Shown: positions 26,264 to 34,393, counted from the first letter of the stretch. The stretch: DNA of 64,000 bases from Bacillota bacterium (GCA_023444095.1 JAEZRP010000006.1:62001-126000), one strand, 5' to 3'. A program made the numbers and translations. Notes: generated by a model from the sequence alone, not told the origin.

Positions 26264-26842
26264 TTACTCTCCTTTTGTCCCTGCGGAGATGAGCCTGTGC
26301 GCGCCGTCCGCGCCGGATTTGATATATTCCGCCACGACGTCCGCCGCCTGCATGTACGCGTCGAACATCGTCTTGCGGAGTTCCTTCGTCTGGTAGCCCG
26401 TAAGCACATAGTCCTTGAGATCCATGCGCTCCGGCGGTCGGCCGATGCCCACGCGCACGCGCGGGAAGTCGTCCCTGCCCAGAAGATATATGATGTTGCG
26501 CATGCCGTTGTGCGTGCCCGCGCTGCCGGACGCGCGGAAGCGAAGCTTGCCTTCCGGGAGGTCGACGTCGTCGTAAACAACGATGAGCTGATCGCCTTCC
26601 GGCTTGTACCAGTTGACGAGCTGGACGACCGACTCGCCCGAGAGGTTCATGTACGTCTGCGGCAGACAGAGCGCGACGCGCTTCCCGCCGATCGTGCCCT
26701 CGCCCGTCACGGCCTTGCCCATGCGCCTGCCCATGAGGATGTGGTGCTTCTGGGAGAGGACGTCGACGACGTCAAAGCCCACGTTGTGCCTCGTGTGCTC
26801 ATACTTTCTGCCGGGGTTTCCAAGCCCCACCACGACATACAT
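26264..26842 (-). CDS. pth: Peptidyl-tRNA hydrolase
   Basis: A 192-residue esterase that recycles peptidyl-tRNA released from ribosomes. The N-terminus VVGLGNPGRKYEHTRHNVGF holds the catalytic histidine (H19). The conserved aspartate is in VYDDVDLP (D91/D92), and the substrate-binding asparagine is in TYMNLSG. The length is normal. Start ATG 26842 has GGTGAGG upstream; the in-frame extension upstream is rejected because the family starts at this methionine. The promoter is at 26876-26905, and mfd follows after one base. Confidence 0.98.
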   Translation of the reverse strand: MYVVVGLGNPGRKYEHTRHNVGFDVVDVLSQKHHILMGRRMGKAVTGEGTIGGKRVALCLPQTYMNLSGESVVQLVNWYKPEGDQLIVVYDDVDLPEGKLRFRASGSAGTHNGMRNIIYLLGRDDFPRVRVGIGRPPERMDLKDYVLTGYQTKELRKTMFDAYMQAADVVAEYIKSGADGAHRLISAGTKGE

Positions 26843-26875
26843 TTGCCTCACCGCCCGCTGAAAATCGATCATTTC

Positions 26876-26905
26876 ATTATAGCAACGGGACGGGCGCTTT
26901 GTCAA
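26876..26905 (-). promoter_or_regulatory. Promoter of pth-mfd
   Basis: Minus strand: TTGACA (26905-26900), 18 bases, TATAAT (26881-26876). Its -35 box is two bases from the -35 box of the divergent isomerase promoter. Confidence 0.8.
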
Positions 26906-26907
26906 GC

Positions 26908-26936
26908 TTGATTCCGGGCAGACGTTGATGTATAAT
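26908..26936 (+). promoter_or_regulatory. Promoter of the sugar isomerase gene
   Basis: TTGATT (26908-26913), 17 bases, TATAAT (26931-26936). The start codon is 41 bases downstream with GAGGAGG before it. Confidence 0.8.
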
Positions 26937-26976
26937 GATCGCAGCGTTTTTCTACCAAATTTGAGGAGGTTTTGCC

Positions 26977-27939
26977 ATGAAACTCAGCGTTTTTGCCGTG
27001 CTTTTGCAGGACAGGTCGTTTGACGAGGCGTGCAGGTACCTGTCAGAGCAGGGCGTTCAGGCCGTCGAGATCGGCTGCGGCGGATACCCCGGAAAGGCGC
27101 ACGTCGACGCGGCGGCGTTTCTGAAGGACCCCGCGAAGATCGAGGGCCTCCAGGAAACCCTCAAGAAGCACAACCTCGAGATTGCGGCGCTCTCCACGCA
27201 CGGAAACCCCGTCCACCCCGACAAGGCGGTTGCGAAGCAGTTCCACGACGACTTCGAGGCGGCGGTGCTCCTGGCTGAAAAGCTGGGCGTCAAGACGGTC
27301 GTGACCTTCTCTGGCTGTCCCGGCGGCTCACCGGAGGACAAGACTCCCAACTGGGTCACCTGCCCCTGGCCGGACGATTTTTCAAAGATCCTCGAGTACC
27401 AGTGGAACGACGTGCTCATCCCCTACTGGAAGAAGGAAGTGGAGTTCGTCAAGGCCCACGGCGTCCAGGTCGCCTTTGAGATGCACCCCGGTTTTCTGGT
27501 CTACAACCCCGAGACGCTTTTGCACATCCGCGCGGCGTGCGGCGACACCATCGGCGCGAACTTTGATCCCTCCCACCTCTTCTGGCAGGGCATCGACCCC
27601 GTCGCTGCGATCCGCTATCTTGGCGATGCCATCTACTACTTCCACGCGAAGGACACAAAGGTCGACGAGATCAACACCGCGAAGATCGGCGTTCTCGATA
27701 CCAAGCCTTACGGCGACGAGATCAACCGCGCGTGGGTGTTCCGCTCGGTTGGCTACGGCCACGCGCACCAGATGTGGAAGGACATGATGTCTGCCCTTCG
27801 CATGGTCGGCTACGACGGATGCATTTCCATCGAGCACGAGGATAGCCTCATGAGCCCGACGGAGGGACTCGGCAAGGCCATCTCCATGCTCAAGGACGTC
27901 ATGATGTTCGAGGGCATGGGCCAGATGTGGTGGGCATAA
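26977..27939 (+). CDS. Sugar phosphate isomerase/epimerase (AP endonuclease 2-like TIM barrel)
   Basis: A 320-residue TIM-barrel protein of the xylose isomerase-like/AP_endonuc_2 group. Metal-binding acidic and histidine positions are suggested by VEIGCGG, STHGNP, FEMHPGF, FDPSHLFW, YFHAKD and SIEHED, spread over the barrel in the expected order. Such enzymes isomerise or epimerise keto-sugars, often in inositol or allulose catabolism; the substrate is not evident here. The gene is monocistronic, with a strong promoter, a strong Shine-Dalgarno sequence and a strong terminator (27957-27988). It appears to be well expressed. Confidence 0.9.
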   Translation: MKLSVFAVLLQDRSFDEACRYLSEQGVQAVEIGCGGYPGKAHVDAAAFLKDPAKIEGLQETLKKHNLEIAALSTHGNPVHPDKAVAKQFHDDFEAAVLLAEKLGVKTVVTFSGCPGGSPEDKTPNWVTCPWPDDFSKILEYQWNDVLIPYWKKEVEFVKAHGVQVAFEMHPGFLVYNPETLLHIRAACGDTIGANFDPSHLFWQGIDPVAAIRYLGDAIYYFHAKDTKVDEINTAKIGVLDTKPYGDEINRAWVFRSVGYGHAHQMWKDMMSALRMVGYDGCISIEHEDSLMSPTEGLGKAISMLKDVMMFEGMGQMWWA

Positions 27940-27956
27940 GCGCATAAATAAGGCTT

Positions 27957-27988
27957 GCGCCGCGCGTTTCGCGCGGCGCGACCTTTTT
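27957..27988 (+). terminator. Rho-independent terminator after the isomerase gene
   Basis: A perfect 10-bp GC stem (27957-27966 with 27970-27979), a TTT loop and five T residues (27984-27988). Confidence 0.88.
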
Positions 27989-28095
27989 GGGATTCATCTC
28001 GCGAACCCGAAGCGCCTGTGTCGCCGTGCGAAAACCGCGCGCCCGGAAGCGAAAGCCGATGCGGTTTGTTTGTTGGCATTTCACCCCGGCATATG

Positions 28096-28120
28096 AAAAA
28101 CCCCCGGTCCTGCCGGGGGT
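28096..28120 (-). terminator. Rho-independent terminator after the AraC-type gene
   Basis: Minus strand: a 7-8 bp stem (CCCCCGG type), a five-base loop, then TTTTT (28100-28096). It faces the isomerase terminator; 27989-28095 between them holds no gene. Confidence 0.85.
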
Positions 28121-28133
28121 GAGTTTGTTGCCT

Positions 28134-29039
28134 TTAAGCCCGCTTCACGGGCCGCGCCTCGATGTAGCCGCGGTAGCCCATCGGCGCGAGCTGGAAGCGC
28201 GGGGCCGCCTCCGGATCCCACTCGTAACCATAGAGCTTCGGGTTGAAGGTCTCGAGGTGCTTCCAGACCTCATTCACCGCCTCGGAGAACATCTCGTCGT
28301 CGGAATACGGTTCGCCCTGAAACACCATGTAGGTAGCGGGCGGCAGCTCGATCACCTCGTAGCCCTCCGGCGGCTTCTTGTCATAGTTCAGCGGCACCTC
28401 CACGCCCTGGACATAGTGGGAGGTCCCCTCCGGCATCATGTGCTTCGGCAGCCAGAGCCCACAGGGCTCGTACAGCGCTTCCTTGACGCTGGACAAAACG
28501 CCCCATACGTCACAGCCCGCCTCCTCGCAGTATTCGAAGTACTCCGTCGCCTTTCCGCCGCGCTTCAAAAGCAGTCTGCGCGCGGGGCGCTCCATCACCT
28601 GGGCAAAGATGGTCCTCTTGGCTCCAAATTCCATGGTCATCACTTCCTCTCGATTCATTGCGCGGTAGGACTGGACGATGTTTTCCGGTAAAAACAGGGG
28701 AATGGGCGGCGCGCTGCGCGCGTAGGCCCCCGGCGACACCCCGAACGCCCGCGTGAACGCGCGCGTGAAGCCCTCGTTCGAGTCGAAGGTAAAGTCGAGC
28801 GCCACGTCGAGCACCCGCTCTCTCCCGTCTCGCAGCCGAAGCGCAGCGTGCGCCAGCCTGCGCGCCCGGATGTACTCGAAGGGCGACTTCCCCGTCAACT
28901 CCTTGAACATCCGTGCCGTGTGCCAGATCGAGTATCCCGCCGCGTTCGCGATCTCGCGCATGGTGATCTTCTCCGTCATGCGCGCTTCGATATACGCCTG
29001 CGCGCGCCCGACCGCCTCGACCGAATCCGGAACCGTCAT
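28134..29039 (-). CDS. AraC-family regulator with GyrI-like effector-binding domain
   Basis: A 301-residue protein with the DNA-binding part at the N-terminus. Two AraC-type helix-turn-helix motifs cover about residues 8-108 (ITMREIANAAGYSIWHTARMF and FDSNEGFTRAFTRAFG type). A GyrI-like/AraC_E_bind domain (about 140-298) would bind small hydrophobic or cationic molecules, as in Rob and SbmC relatives. The start ATG 29039 follows GGGAGGTGAG. The gene is alone between terminators. A perfect inverted repeat GGTCAAG-N5-CTTGACC (29077-29095) lies between the -10 box and the start codon and may be its own operator. Target genes are unknown. Confidence 0.92.
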   Translation of the reverse strand: MTVPDSVEAVGRAQAYIEARMTEKITMREIANAAGYSIWHTARMFKELTGKSPFEYIRARRLAHAALRLRDGRERVLDVALDFTFDSNEGFTRAFTRAFGVSPGAYARSAPPIPLFLPENIVQSYRAMNREEVMTMEFGAKRTIFAQVMERPARRLLLKRGGKATEYFEYCEEAGCDVWGVLSSVKEALYEPCGLWLPKHMMPEGTSHYVQGVEVPLNYDKKPPEGYEVIELPPATYMVFQGEPYSDDEMFSEAVNEVWKHLETFNPKLYGYEWDPEAAPRFQLAPMGYRGYIEARPVKRA

Positions 29040-29076
29040 CCTCTCACCTCCCGCACGCACAATGATATAGGAAAAA

Positions 29077-29117
29077 GGTCAAGACGCGCTTGACCGGCGT
29101 TGCTTTCTTTCATTATA
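29077..29117 (-). promoter_or_regulatory. AraC-type gene promoter -10 box and inverted-repeat operator
   Basis: TATAAT on the minus strand (29117-29112) has no recognisable -35 box. Downstream of it a perfect 7-bp inverted repeat with five-base spacer (29077-29083 / 29089-29095) would lie in the 5' leader, suiting repression or autoregulation. Confidence 0.55.
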
Positions 29118-29125
29118 ACAGATAA

Positions 29126-29147
29126 CCGGATCGGCTGCGCGATCCGG
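29126..29147 (-). terminator. Inverted repeat between the PLC-like and AraC-type genes, probable terminator
   Basis: A perfect 8-bp stem (29126-29133 with 29140-29147), six-base loop and T-rich tail on the minus strand (TTATCTGTTAT). It probably ends the PLC-like transcript, but it also covers the -35 region of the AraC-type promoter and could instead be a protein-binding site. Confidence 0.5.
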
Positions 29148-29169
29148 CAAAAGGTTTATGCGATTTCGA

Positions 29170-29724
29170 TTAAGCGGGGACGGGCGTCAGTTGGGAAAAC
29201 AGCATGCAGGCGACGCGCTCGACGAACGTCATGTCCTTCATCTGCGACGCGGGCATCTTCATGTACCGCGCGTGTTCGTCCACGAGCGCCTCATAGAGCG
29301 GCTTCCCGGTCGGAACGGCGTTCGCCCTGCGGTTCGAGAGGTATTCCGCGAACCTCTCCTTCAGTTCCATTTCGTAGCTCCGGTGATCCGGAAGCGTACC
29401 GGGGAAGTTGCGGTTGTGGGCGTATGTGAAGGAATCTACGACATAGTGGATCAGTTTTCCCAGCCGATAATAGTCCCGGTAGCGGAAATGGACGCGGGCT
29501 TCGAGGCGCACGATCGCCTCGCAGATATATTCGGCGGCGCTTTCAAACGTATGGCCCGAAAACAGGCGGTTTGACAGCGATCCGCGCAGGTAGGTCAAAT
29601 AGTTGTAATCCGGCTCGACGCATCCGAACATGAACGCCCAACGCTGCGCACCGCGCGCGCCCGTCCCCATTCCCTTAACGATGTACTTTCCGAGCAGAAG
29701 ATGGCTCTTGGTCTTCAACCGCAT
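29170..29724 (-). CDS. Zinc-dependent phospholipase C-like protein
   Basis: A 184-residue protein of the bacterial zinc-dependent phospholipase C fold (Zn_dep_PLPC). Candidate metal ligands lie in SHLLLGKYI, FGCVEPDYN, SGHTFESA, GKLIHYVVDSFTYAHN and EHARYM. There is no signal peptide, so it is probably cytoplasmic, and phospholipase activity is not assured. The ATG at 29724 is immediately preceded by GGGGGG, too close for normal spacing. TTG at 29718, six bases after the G-run, may be the true start. A TATACT-like -10 sequence lies about 25 bases upstream. It is a single-gene unit. Confidence 0.75.
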   Translation of the reverse strand: MRLKTKSHLLLGKYIVKGMGTGARGAQRWAFMFGCVEPDYNYLTYLRGSLSNRLFSGHTFESAAEYICEAIVRLEARVHFRYRDYYRLGKLIHYVVDSFTYAHNRNFPGTLPDHRSYEMELKERFAEYLSNRRANAVPTGKPLYEALVDEHARYMKMPASQMKDMTFVERVACMLFSQLTPVPA

Positions 29725-29783
29725 CCCCCCGAGGTTATTCTTCGGGGATAGTATAAAACAAATATATGTTGAAAAAGCATCGA

Positions 29784-29830
29784 AAAAAGTAAAAGAATGA
29801 CGCAATCAGTGGAAATTTCCACCAATTGCG
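29784..29830 (-). terminator. Terminator after the anti-sigma gene
   Basis: A 30-base inverted repeat (29801-29830; CGCAAT..GTGGAAA/TTTCCAC..ATTGCG with one internal mismatch pair set) is followed on the minus strand by a T-rich tract including TTTTTT (29784-29789). It lies 10 bases after the anti-sigma stop. Confidence 0.75.
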
Positions 29831-29840
29831 CCAATCCATG

Positions 29841-30563
29841 TCAGTTTTGCTGTATCGTGATCGCGACCGACACCGTGTCGCCGCCCTCGCCGCCCACGCG
29901 CGAGGTTTCAGCCGCGCCCGCGTAGGATAGCGATTCCGCAAAGGCCTCGTACTCCCCGGCGGGAATGGATGCCGTGAGATAGGCGGTGGAAGCGCTGACG
30001 GAGCTGTCCTCGACGGTGCCGTTGAACTCGTCGACGAACGACCGGACGGTCGCGACGGCTGCGTTCACATCGTCCGCGGTGACGCGCGCGGTGGCGGTCA
30101 TCCCGGCTACCTCGGAGGCGCGCGGCATCGCCAAGGTCGCATTGAGGTTCTCGTCTCCGTCTGGCTCGACGAACGCGAACGTGCGCGCTTCCGACGCGTC
30201 GCTCGCGATCTTCGCGACCGAGTCGTCCTTGGGCGTCCGGTCAAAAAGGTCCATGCCCGCCGCAACGCCGACGAGCACGACGCACGCCGCCGCGACCGTC
30301 CCGAGCGTGCGATAAAGCCCACGCGCTCGCTTCTTGCGCGCCTCGGCCTTGACGGCCCCTCGCCAGGCTGCCTGCGCCGCGAGGGGAACCCCGATCCCGT
30401 CGTCCAGACCGGAAAGCAGTTTCTTTAACCTCTCGGCGCGCTTCAGCTCCAGCGCGCAATTCTCACACACGCGCGCATGCTGAAGGATATTGTCCCGCGC
30501 CTCGTCGCCCAGTTCCCCGTCGACGAACGCGTCCAACATACCGATCAACTCTTCGCATTTCAC
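29841..30563 (-). CDS. Anti-sigma factor (zinc-finger, DUF4349-like C-terminus)
   Basis: A 240-residue single-pass membrane protein that would bind the ECF sigma factor encoded upstream. The N-terminal zinc-finger (ZAS) motif H-x3-C-x2-C is visible as HARVCENC (about residues 29-36). A transmembrane segment spans about 86-108. The extracytoplasmic part (about 110-240) resembles the DUF4349 type. The start is a GTG at 30563 with AGAGGTG seven bases upstream; the TTG two codons earlier is too close to this site. The spacing to the sigma gene is 44 bases, typical for a sigma/anti-sigma pair. The stimulus is unknown. Confidence 0.9.
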   Translation of the reverse strand: MKCEELIGMLDAFVDGELGDEARDNILQHARVCENCALELKRAERLKKLLSGLDDGIGVPLAAQAAWRGAVKAEARKKRARGLYRTLGTVAAACVVLVGVAAGMDLFDRTPKDDSVAKIASDASEARTFAFVEPDGDENLNATLAMPRASEVAGMTATARVTADDVNAAVATVRSFVDEFNGTVEDSSVSASTAYLTASIPAGEYEAFAESLSYAGAAETSRVGGEGGDTVSVAITIQQN

Positions 30564-30607
30564 GCGCAATCACCTCTGTCTCAAGCATTCGAAAATTAGA
30601 CGCCTGC

Positions 30608-31189
30608 CTATTCAAAAAGTTCCATGTGATCCTTTAGAATTTGCCTGAGACGTTCGCGCCCGCGGCTGATGCGCGATTTTACGGTGCCTATGTTCGCCGT
30701 CAGCATGTCCGCGATCTCGTCATAGGAAAAGCCCTGAATGTCCCTGAGCACCACGGCGGCGCGCATATCCTCCGGAAGATCGGCAATCGCCTTGTCGAGC
30801 GTGCGCCTCTGCTCGGATGCGATGGCGTGCCTTTCCGGGACGTCGTCCTCGTCCGAGGGCGACCAACCGCTCTCGAGAAGTCCGTCGAGGGAGGCCGCGC
30901 CGCGCACCTTTCGGCGCCTCAGCTCGTCAAGGCAGGTATTCATGGTGATTCTATATACCCAGGTAGAAAAGGAGGATTGCGCCTTGAATCCTCCGATGGA
31001 GCGGTAGATGCGGATCATGGCGTCCTGAAGGCAGTCCTGCGCGTCCTCGCGGTTCGAGCACATGCGCAGGGCGACGGCGTACATGCGGCTTTCATGCATC
31101 GCCATCAGTTCGGAAAAAGCCGCGCCGTCCCCCGACGCCGCCCGCGCGATCAGTTCCTCTTCCGACGCGCACTCCATGACGCTAAGCAT
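30608..31189 (-). CDS. ECF (extracytoplasmic function) sigma factor, RpoE/SigW-like
   Basis: A 193-residue ECF sigma factor with regions sigma-2 (about 25-92, including EDAQDCLQDAMIRIYR) and sigma-4 (about 130-182, with FSYDEIADML and GTVKSRISRGRERL). The start ATG 31189 follows GGAGGTG. The gene is co-transcribed with the downstream anti-sigma gene. It has a sigma-A-like promoter at 31212-31239; I do not see a clear ECF-type autoregulatory promoter. The protein is held inactive at the membrane by the anti-sigma and released on envelope stress, by family knowledge. Confidence 0.95.
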   Translation of the reverse strand: MLSVMECASEEELIARAASGDGAAFSELMAMHESRMYAVALRMCSNREDAQDCLQDAMIRIYRSIGGFKAQSSFSTWVYRITMNTCLDELRRRKVRGAASLDGLLESGWSPSDEDDVPERHAIASEQRRTLDKAIADLPEDMRAAVVLRDIQGFSYDEIADMLTANIGTVKSRISRGRERLRQILKDHMELFE

Positions 31190-31211
31190 GCACACACCTC
31201 CAAACGAAACC

Positions 31212-31239
31212 ATTATACACGATAAATGATTTTTTGCAA
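31212..31239 (-). promoter_or_regulatory. Promoter of the sigma/anti-sigma operon
   Basis: Minus strand: TTGCAA (31239-31234), 16 bases, TATAAT (31217-31212), 22 bases before the start codon. The divergent tRNA promoter begins five bases away. Confidence 0.75.
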
Positions 31240-31244
31240 AGGGG

Positions 31245-31274
31245 TTGATTTTACCTGAGCGCCTGCGCTATAAT
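31245..31274 (+). promoter_or_regulatory. Promoter of tRNA-Leu
   Basis: TTGATT (31245-31250), 18 bases, TATAAT (31269-31274); the mature tRNA starts 11 bases downstream. Confidence 0.8.
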
Positions 31275-31284
31275 GGTTGATAGC

Positions 31285-31370
31285 GCCGGTGTGATGGAAT
31301 GGCAGACGTGACGGACTCAAAATCCGTTGGTGGCGACACCGTGTCGGTTCGAGTCCGACCACCGGCACCA
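31285..31370 (+). tRNA. tRNA-Leu (anticodon CAA)
   Basis: An 86-base class II tRNA with encoded CCA. The acceptor stem is GCCGGTG (31285-31291) with CACCGGC (31360-31366), discriminator A, and CCA at 31368-31370. The anticodon stem ACGGA/TCCGT encloses the loop CTCAAAA, giving anticodon CAA, which reads UUG. The long variable arm and a GGTTCGAGTCC T-arm fit leucine. Promoter and terminator are both visible. Confidence 0.96.
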
Positions 31371-31372
31371 AA

Positions 31373-31408
31373 GAGAATCCTTGTCAATCAAGGGTTCTCG
31401 CTTTTTTT
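31373..31408 (+). terminator. Rho-independent terminator after tRNA-Leu
   Basis: An 11-bp stem (31373-31383 with 31389-31399, one G-U/A-type imperfection), five-base loop and seven T residues (31402-31408). Confidence 0.88.
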
Positions 31409-31479
31409 GGAAACCGTGCACAGAGAATCTCAAGTGATTGATTCGCACATTTTTCGCGCATTTTCACGGTCGTGTTCGT

Positions 31480-31510
31480 CGGCAGTTAAAACTCCTACTG
31501 CCGCCTTTAT
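31480..31510 (+). terminator. Second hairpin in the tRNA-ABC interval
   Basis: A 7-bp stem CGGCAGT (31480-31486) / ACTGCCG (31497-31503) is followed by CCTTTATT. In 31409-31652 no gene, no recognisable riboswitch and no strong promoter is seen; base composition becomes more A+T-rich here. Confidence 0.4.
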
Positions 31511-31652
31511 TGTCGAGTGCCTTGTGGTTTTACATGCGTAATCATCGTATAGACATCGGCTATCGCAGGCAGCACCGCAATCATATAGATTCATCCTTCG
31601 CAATTCACGCATCCGTTCCTTCCGTCATAGGTTGCTTCGAGGGGGGATTATC

Positions 31653-32639
31653 ATGAAAAAGGGTATCGTACTGCTGCTTGTTGGAATGCTCCTGTTAACG
31701 CCAGCTAGTCTCGCACAAGAGAGTCTCCAAAAGGTCACGCTCAATGAGGTGACGCATTCCGTTTTCTACGCGCCGCAATACGTGGCAATCGAGTTGGGAT
31801 TCTTTGCCGAAGAGGGGATCGAGATTGATCTTGTGAACGGCGGCGGATCAGACAAAAGCATGACGGCCATCCTTGCGTCGGAAGCAGACATAGGACTGAT
31901 GGGACCGGAAACGGCGGTATACGTATACAATCAGGGCAAGGAAGACTACGCCATGGTCATCGGCCAACTCACCAATACGGACGGTTCGTTCCTGGTGGGG
32001 CGCGAGATGGACGACGATTTTGACTGGCAGGATCTGAAGGGCAAAACCATCATTGGCGGGCGGCCAGGCGGCATGCCCCTGATGACGCTTTTGTACGTGC
32101 TCAAGCAAAACGGACTCACGCCCGGAACGGACGTGAACGTGCGCACAGACATCCAGTTTAACCTCATGGCCGGCGCGTTTGAGGGCAGCGATGCCGACTA
32201 CGTCACGCTGTTTGAACCGACGGCCAGCCTTTGTGAGAAGGAAGGAAGAGGCTTCATTGTGGCTTCCGTCGGCGCAGAAAGCGGAGCGGTTTCGTTTACG
32301 GCTTACATGGTGAGAAAGAGCCTGCTCGAAGAAAATCGGGATCTTTACTACCGCTTCATGAAAGCCGTCGCCAGGGGGCAGCAGTGGGTGGCGGAGCATA
32401 CGCCGGAGGAAGTCGCCGCAGCCATCGCTCCCCAGTTCCCCGATGCGGATGTGGAACTCCTGACGGCCGTGGCAAAAAACTATCAGTCCATCGGCGCATG
32501 GTGCGAGACGCCTGTGATGAATGAGGAAGCCTTTACAAGGATGCAGGATATCATTGAAGGTGCCGGGGAGTTGTCGGCCCGCGTCCCCCTCGAAGCAATT
32601 GTGGACAATACCATTGCCCTGGAAGTCATCGGCAAATAA
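31653..32639 (+). CDS. ABC transporter substrate-binding protein (NMT1/THI5-like, SsuA-type)
   Basis: A 328-residue exported solute-binding protein. The N-terminal signal peptide ends near Ala-Gln-Glu (about residue 22-23), with no lipobox cysteine. The mature part has the NMT1/SsuA pattern: HSVFYAPQYVAIELGFFAEEGI near the start, then SDKSMTAILASEADIGLMGPE and the inter-lobe GKTIIGGRPGGMPL. This class binds small organic molecules such as pyrimidines, sulfonates, nitrate or bicarbonate. The substrate cannot be fixed, and no biosynthetic or catabolic genes are adjacent. The start at 31653 has GAGGGGGG upstream. It is the first gene of a three-gene import operon. Confidence 0.9.
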   Translation: MKKGIVLLLVGMLLLTPASLAQESLQKVTLNEVTHSVFYAPQYVAIELGFFAEEGIEIDLVNGGGSDKSMTAILASEADIGLMGPETAVYVYNQGKEDYAMVIGQLTNTDGSFLVGREMDDDFDWQDLKGKTIIGGRPGGMPLMTLLYVLKQNGLTPGTDVNVRTDIQFNLMAGAFEGSDADYVTLFEPTASLCEKEGRGFIVASVGAESGAVSFTAYMVRKSLLEENRDLYYRFMKAVARGQQWVAEHTPEEVAAAIAPQFPDADVELLTAVAKNYQSIGAWCETPVMNEEAFTRMQDIIEGAGELSARVPLEAIVDNTIALEVIGK

Positions 32640-32743
32640 GCGCGATGCGGCGACAGGCAGGCGTGGCTTCACACCTGCCTGAACAAGCATTTGTGCGATC
32701 CGGCATGATCCATCAAAAGCAGCCGCCGAGGGAGTGAACTATC

Positions 32744-33502
32744 ATGGAACCAATTCTGAGCATGGAGAACGTATCGCTGGTCTATAACAGCGAGAACGCG
32801 GAAACGCAGGCGATATCGGGTTTGAGCCTTGACGTAGCCGAGGGGGAGTTTTTGGCGATCGTCGGGCCGTCCGGCTGCGGAAAATCGTCGATTCTTTCCC
32901 TGATCGCGGGCTTGCTCCGCCCCAGCGGCGGCTCCGTGCGCCTGATGGGCCGGGAAGTGACGGGACCCAGCAGCAGCATCGGCTACATGTTTCAAAGGGA
33001 CCATCTCCTTGAATGGAGAACGGTATGGCAGAATGTGATATTGGGGCTTCAAGTGCGAGGGAAGGTTTCCCAAGGGTCCGATCGCGCCGTGCAGCTGCTA
33101 AAAACATACGGGCTGTATGACTTCCGGAACCAGTACCCCTCCGAGCTGTCCGGCGGCATGCGCCAGCGGGCCGCTTTGATCCGGACACTGGCGGTGGATC
33201 CCAAGCTGCTATTGCTGGATGAGCCCTTTTCGGCCCTTGATTATCAGACGCGCTTATCGTTGGGAGAGGAGATTAGCGCGATCATCCGCAATGAAAAAAA
33301 GACGGCGCTTTTTGTGACCCACGATATTGCGGAAGCGATCAGCATTGCGGACCGGGTGATTTTGCTGACGAATCGGCCTGCCACCGTTCAGCATAGCCTG
33401 GCCATCGATATGGCTGGCATTTCGCCGCTGCAGCGCCGCGGCCAGCCCGCCTTTCAAGATTATTTCCATACCATATGGAAGGAGATGGACGTACATGTCT
33501 GA
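32744..33502 (+). CDS. ABC transporter ATPase (SsuB/TauB type)
   Basis: A 252-residue nucleotide-binding subunit of the nitrate/sulfonate/taurine group. Walker A is GPSGCGKSS (about residues 41-49), the signature is LSGGMRQRA (about 132-140), Walker B is LLLLDEPFSALD and the H-loop is VTHDIAEA. The start follows GAGGGAGTG; the 104-base gap after the binding-protein gene holds only a leader. The end overlaps the permease gene by eight bases. Codon use is less G+C-biased than in the surrounding housekeeping genes. Confidence 0.94.
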   Translation: MEPILSMENVSLVYNSENAETQAISGLSLDVAEGEFLAIVGPSGCGKSSILSLIAGLLRPSGGSVRLMGREVTGPSSSIGYMFQRDHLLEWRTVWQNVILGLQVRGKVSQGSDRAVQLLKTYGLYDFRNQYPSELSGGMRQRAALIRTLAVDPKLLLLDEPFSALDYQTRLSLGEEISAIIRNEKKTALFVTHDIAEAISIADRVILLTNRPATVQHSLAIDMAGISPLQRRGQPAFQDYFHTIWKEMDVHV

Positions 33503-34313
33503 TTTGCAGCGGCCTTCCAGGGAACGGCAAAAATACCTTCAGCGGCTGAGGCGGGATCGGACACTGATTATGGTAGCCCGGCTTCTGACCCTTACATTCA
33601 TCCTGGTCTTATGGGAGGTATGCACGCGCAGAGGCATACTGGATTCCTTTATCTTCAGCTCCCCCACCCGCATTGCCCGTACGGTGGTTTCGCTGTTTGA
33701 GACGGGCAATCTGTTTCATCACATTCTGTATACATTGTGGGAGACGGTGCTTGGCTTTGTTCTTGGAACCGGACTGGGCGTCCTCATCGCCGTTGTATTA
33801 TGGTGGTGTCCTCGGGTCGCAAAGGTGCTCGATCCGTATCTGGTGATTTTGAATTCCCTGCCGAAAATCGCCCTCGGACCGGTACTGATCGTGTGGATTG
33901 GAACCGGTATTCCGGCTATCGTCACGATCGCCGTATTGGTGAGCATCATTGTATCGATCACCAACGTATCCACCGGGTTCGCGGGCGTTCCGGAAGAAAA
34001 ACTGACGCTCATGCGGGCGTTTGGGGCAACCAAGCTGCAAATGCTGTACATGGTGATCTTGCCGGCCAATATCCCCACCATCGTATCGACGTTGAAGCTG
34101 TCCGTAGGCCTAAGCTGGGTTGGCGTGATCGTCGGGGAATTTCTGATCTCCCGGGCAGGCCTGGGTTATCTGATCGTGTATGGCGGGCAGGTTTTCAAGT
34201 TGGACATCGTCATGAGCAGCGTTGTGATACTGTGTACGCTGGCCAGTCTCATGTACTACGGCGTGTCCTTTATAGAAAGGCACATCACGCGCCGCCGACT
34301 TTATCGGGGTTAA
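33495..34313 (+). CDS. ABC transporter permease (SsuC/TauC type)
   Basis: A 272-residue inner-membrane permease with about six transmembrane segments. The BPD_transp_1 coupling loop (EEKLTLMRAFGATKLQMLY) lies in the second half. Its ATG lies within the last codons of the ATPase gene (eight-base overlap). Together with the two genes upstream it forms a complete importer with a single homodimeric permease, as is usual for the SsuABC/ThiXYZ group. A hairpin at 34312-34348 begins within the stop codon region and probably terminates the transcript. Confidence 0.94.
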   Translation: MSDLQRPSRERQKYLQRLRRDRTLIMVARLLTLTFILVLWEVCTRRGILDSFIFSSPTRIARTVVSLFETGNLFHHILYTLWETVLGFVLGTGLGVLIAVVLWWCPRVAKVLDPYLVILNSLPKIALGPVLIVWIGTGIPAIVTIAVLVSIIVSITNVSTGFAGVPEEKLTLMRAFGATKLQMLYMVILPANIPTIVSTLKLSVGLSWVGVIVGEFLISRAGLGYLIVYGGQVFKLDIVMSSVVILCTLASLMYYGVSFIERHITRRRLYRG

Positions 34314-34348
34314 GGCTGTCCCACGCATGCTCTGCGCGGGATAGCCTT
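34312..34348 (+). terminator. Hairpin terminator after the ABC importer operon
   Basis: An 11-bp stem (34312-34322 with 34338-34348, one G-U pair) is extended by ACGC/GCGC-type pairing and followed by AATATT. A second strong hairpin at 34367-34393 (12 bp, ATA loop) follows and may serve the minus-strand gene ending at 34470. Confidence 0.65.
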
Positions 34349-34366
34349 AATATTCCTTTGTATATA

Positions 34367-34393
34367 AACATCCCCGGCATAGCCGGGGTGTTC
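34367..34393 (-). terminator. Hairpin between the ABC operon and the Fpg-like gene
   Basis: A 12-bp stem (AACATCCCCGGC with GCCGGGGTGTT) and an ATA loop. On the minus strand it is followed by TATATACAAAGG, which has only a weak T content. It may be bidirectional. Confidence 0.45.

Noticed and set aside
31409..31652. TPP riboswitch upstream of the NMT1-type importer
   Set aside because: The CTGAGA and related conserved cores are absent, so an HMP/thiamine role cannot be claimed.
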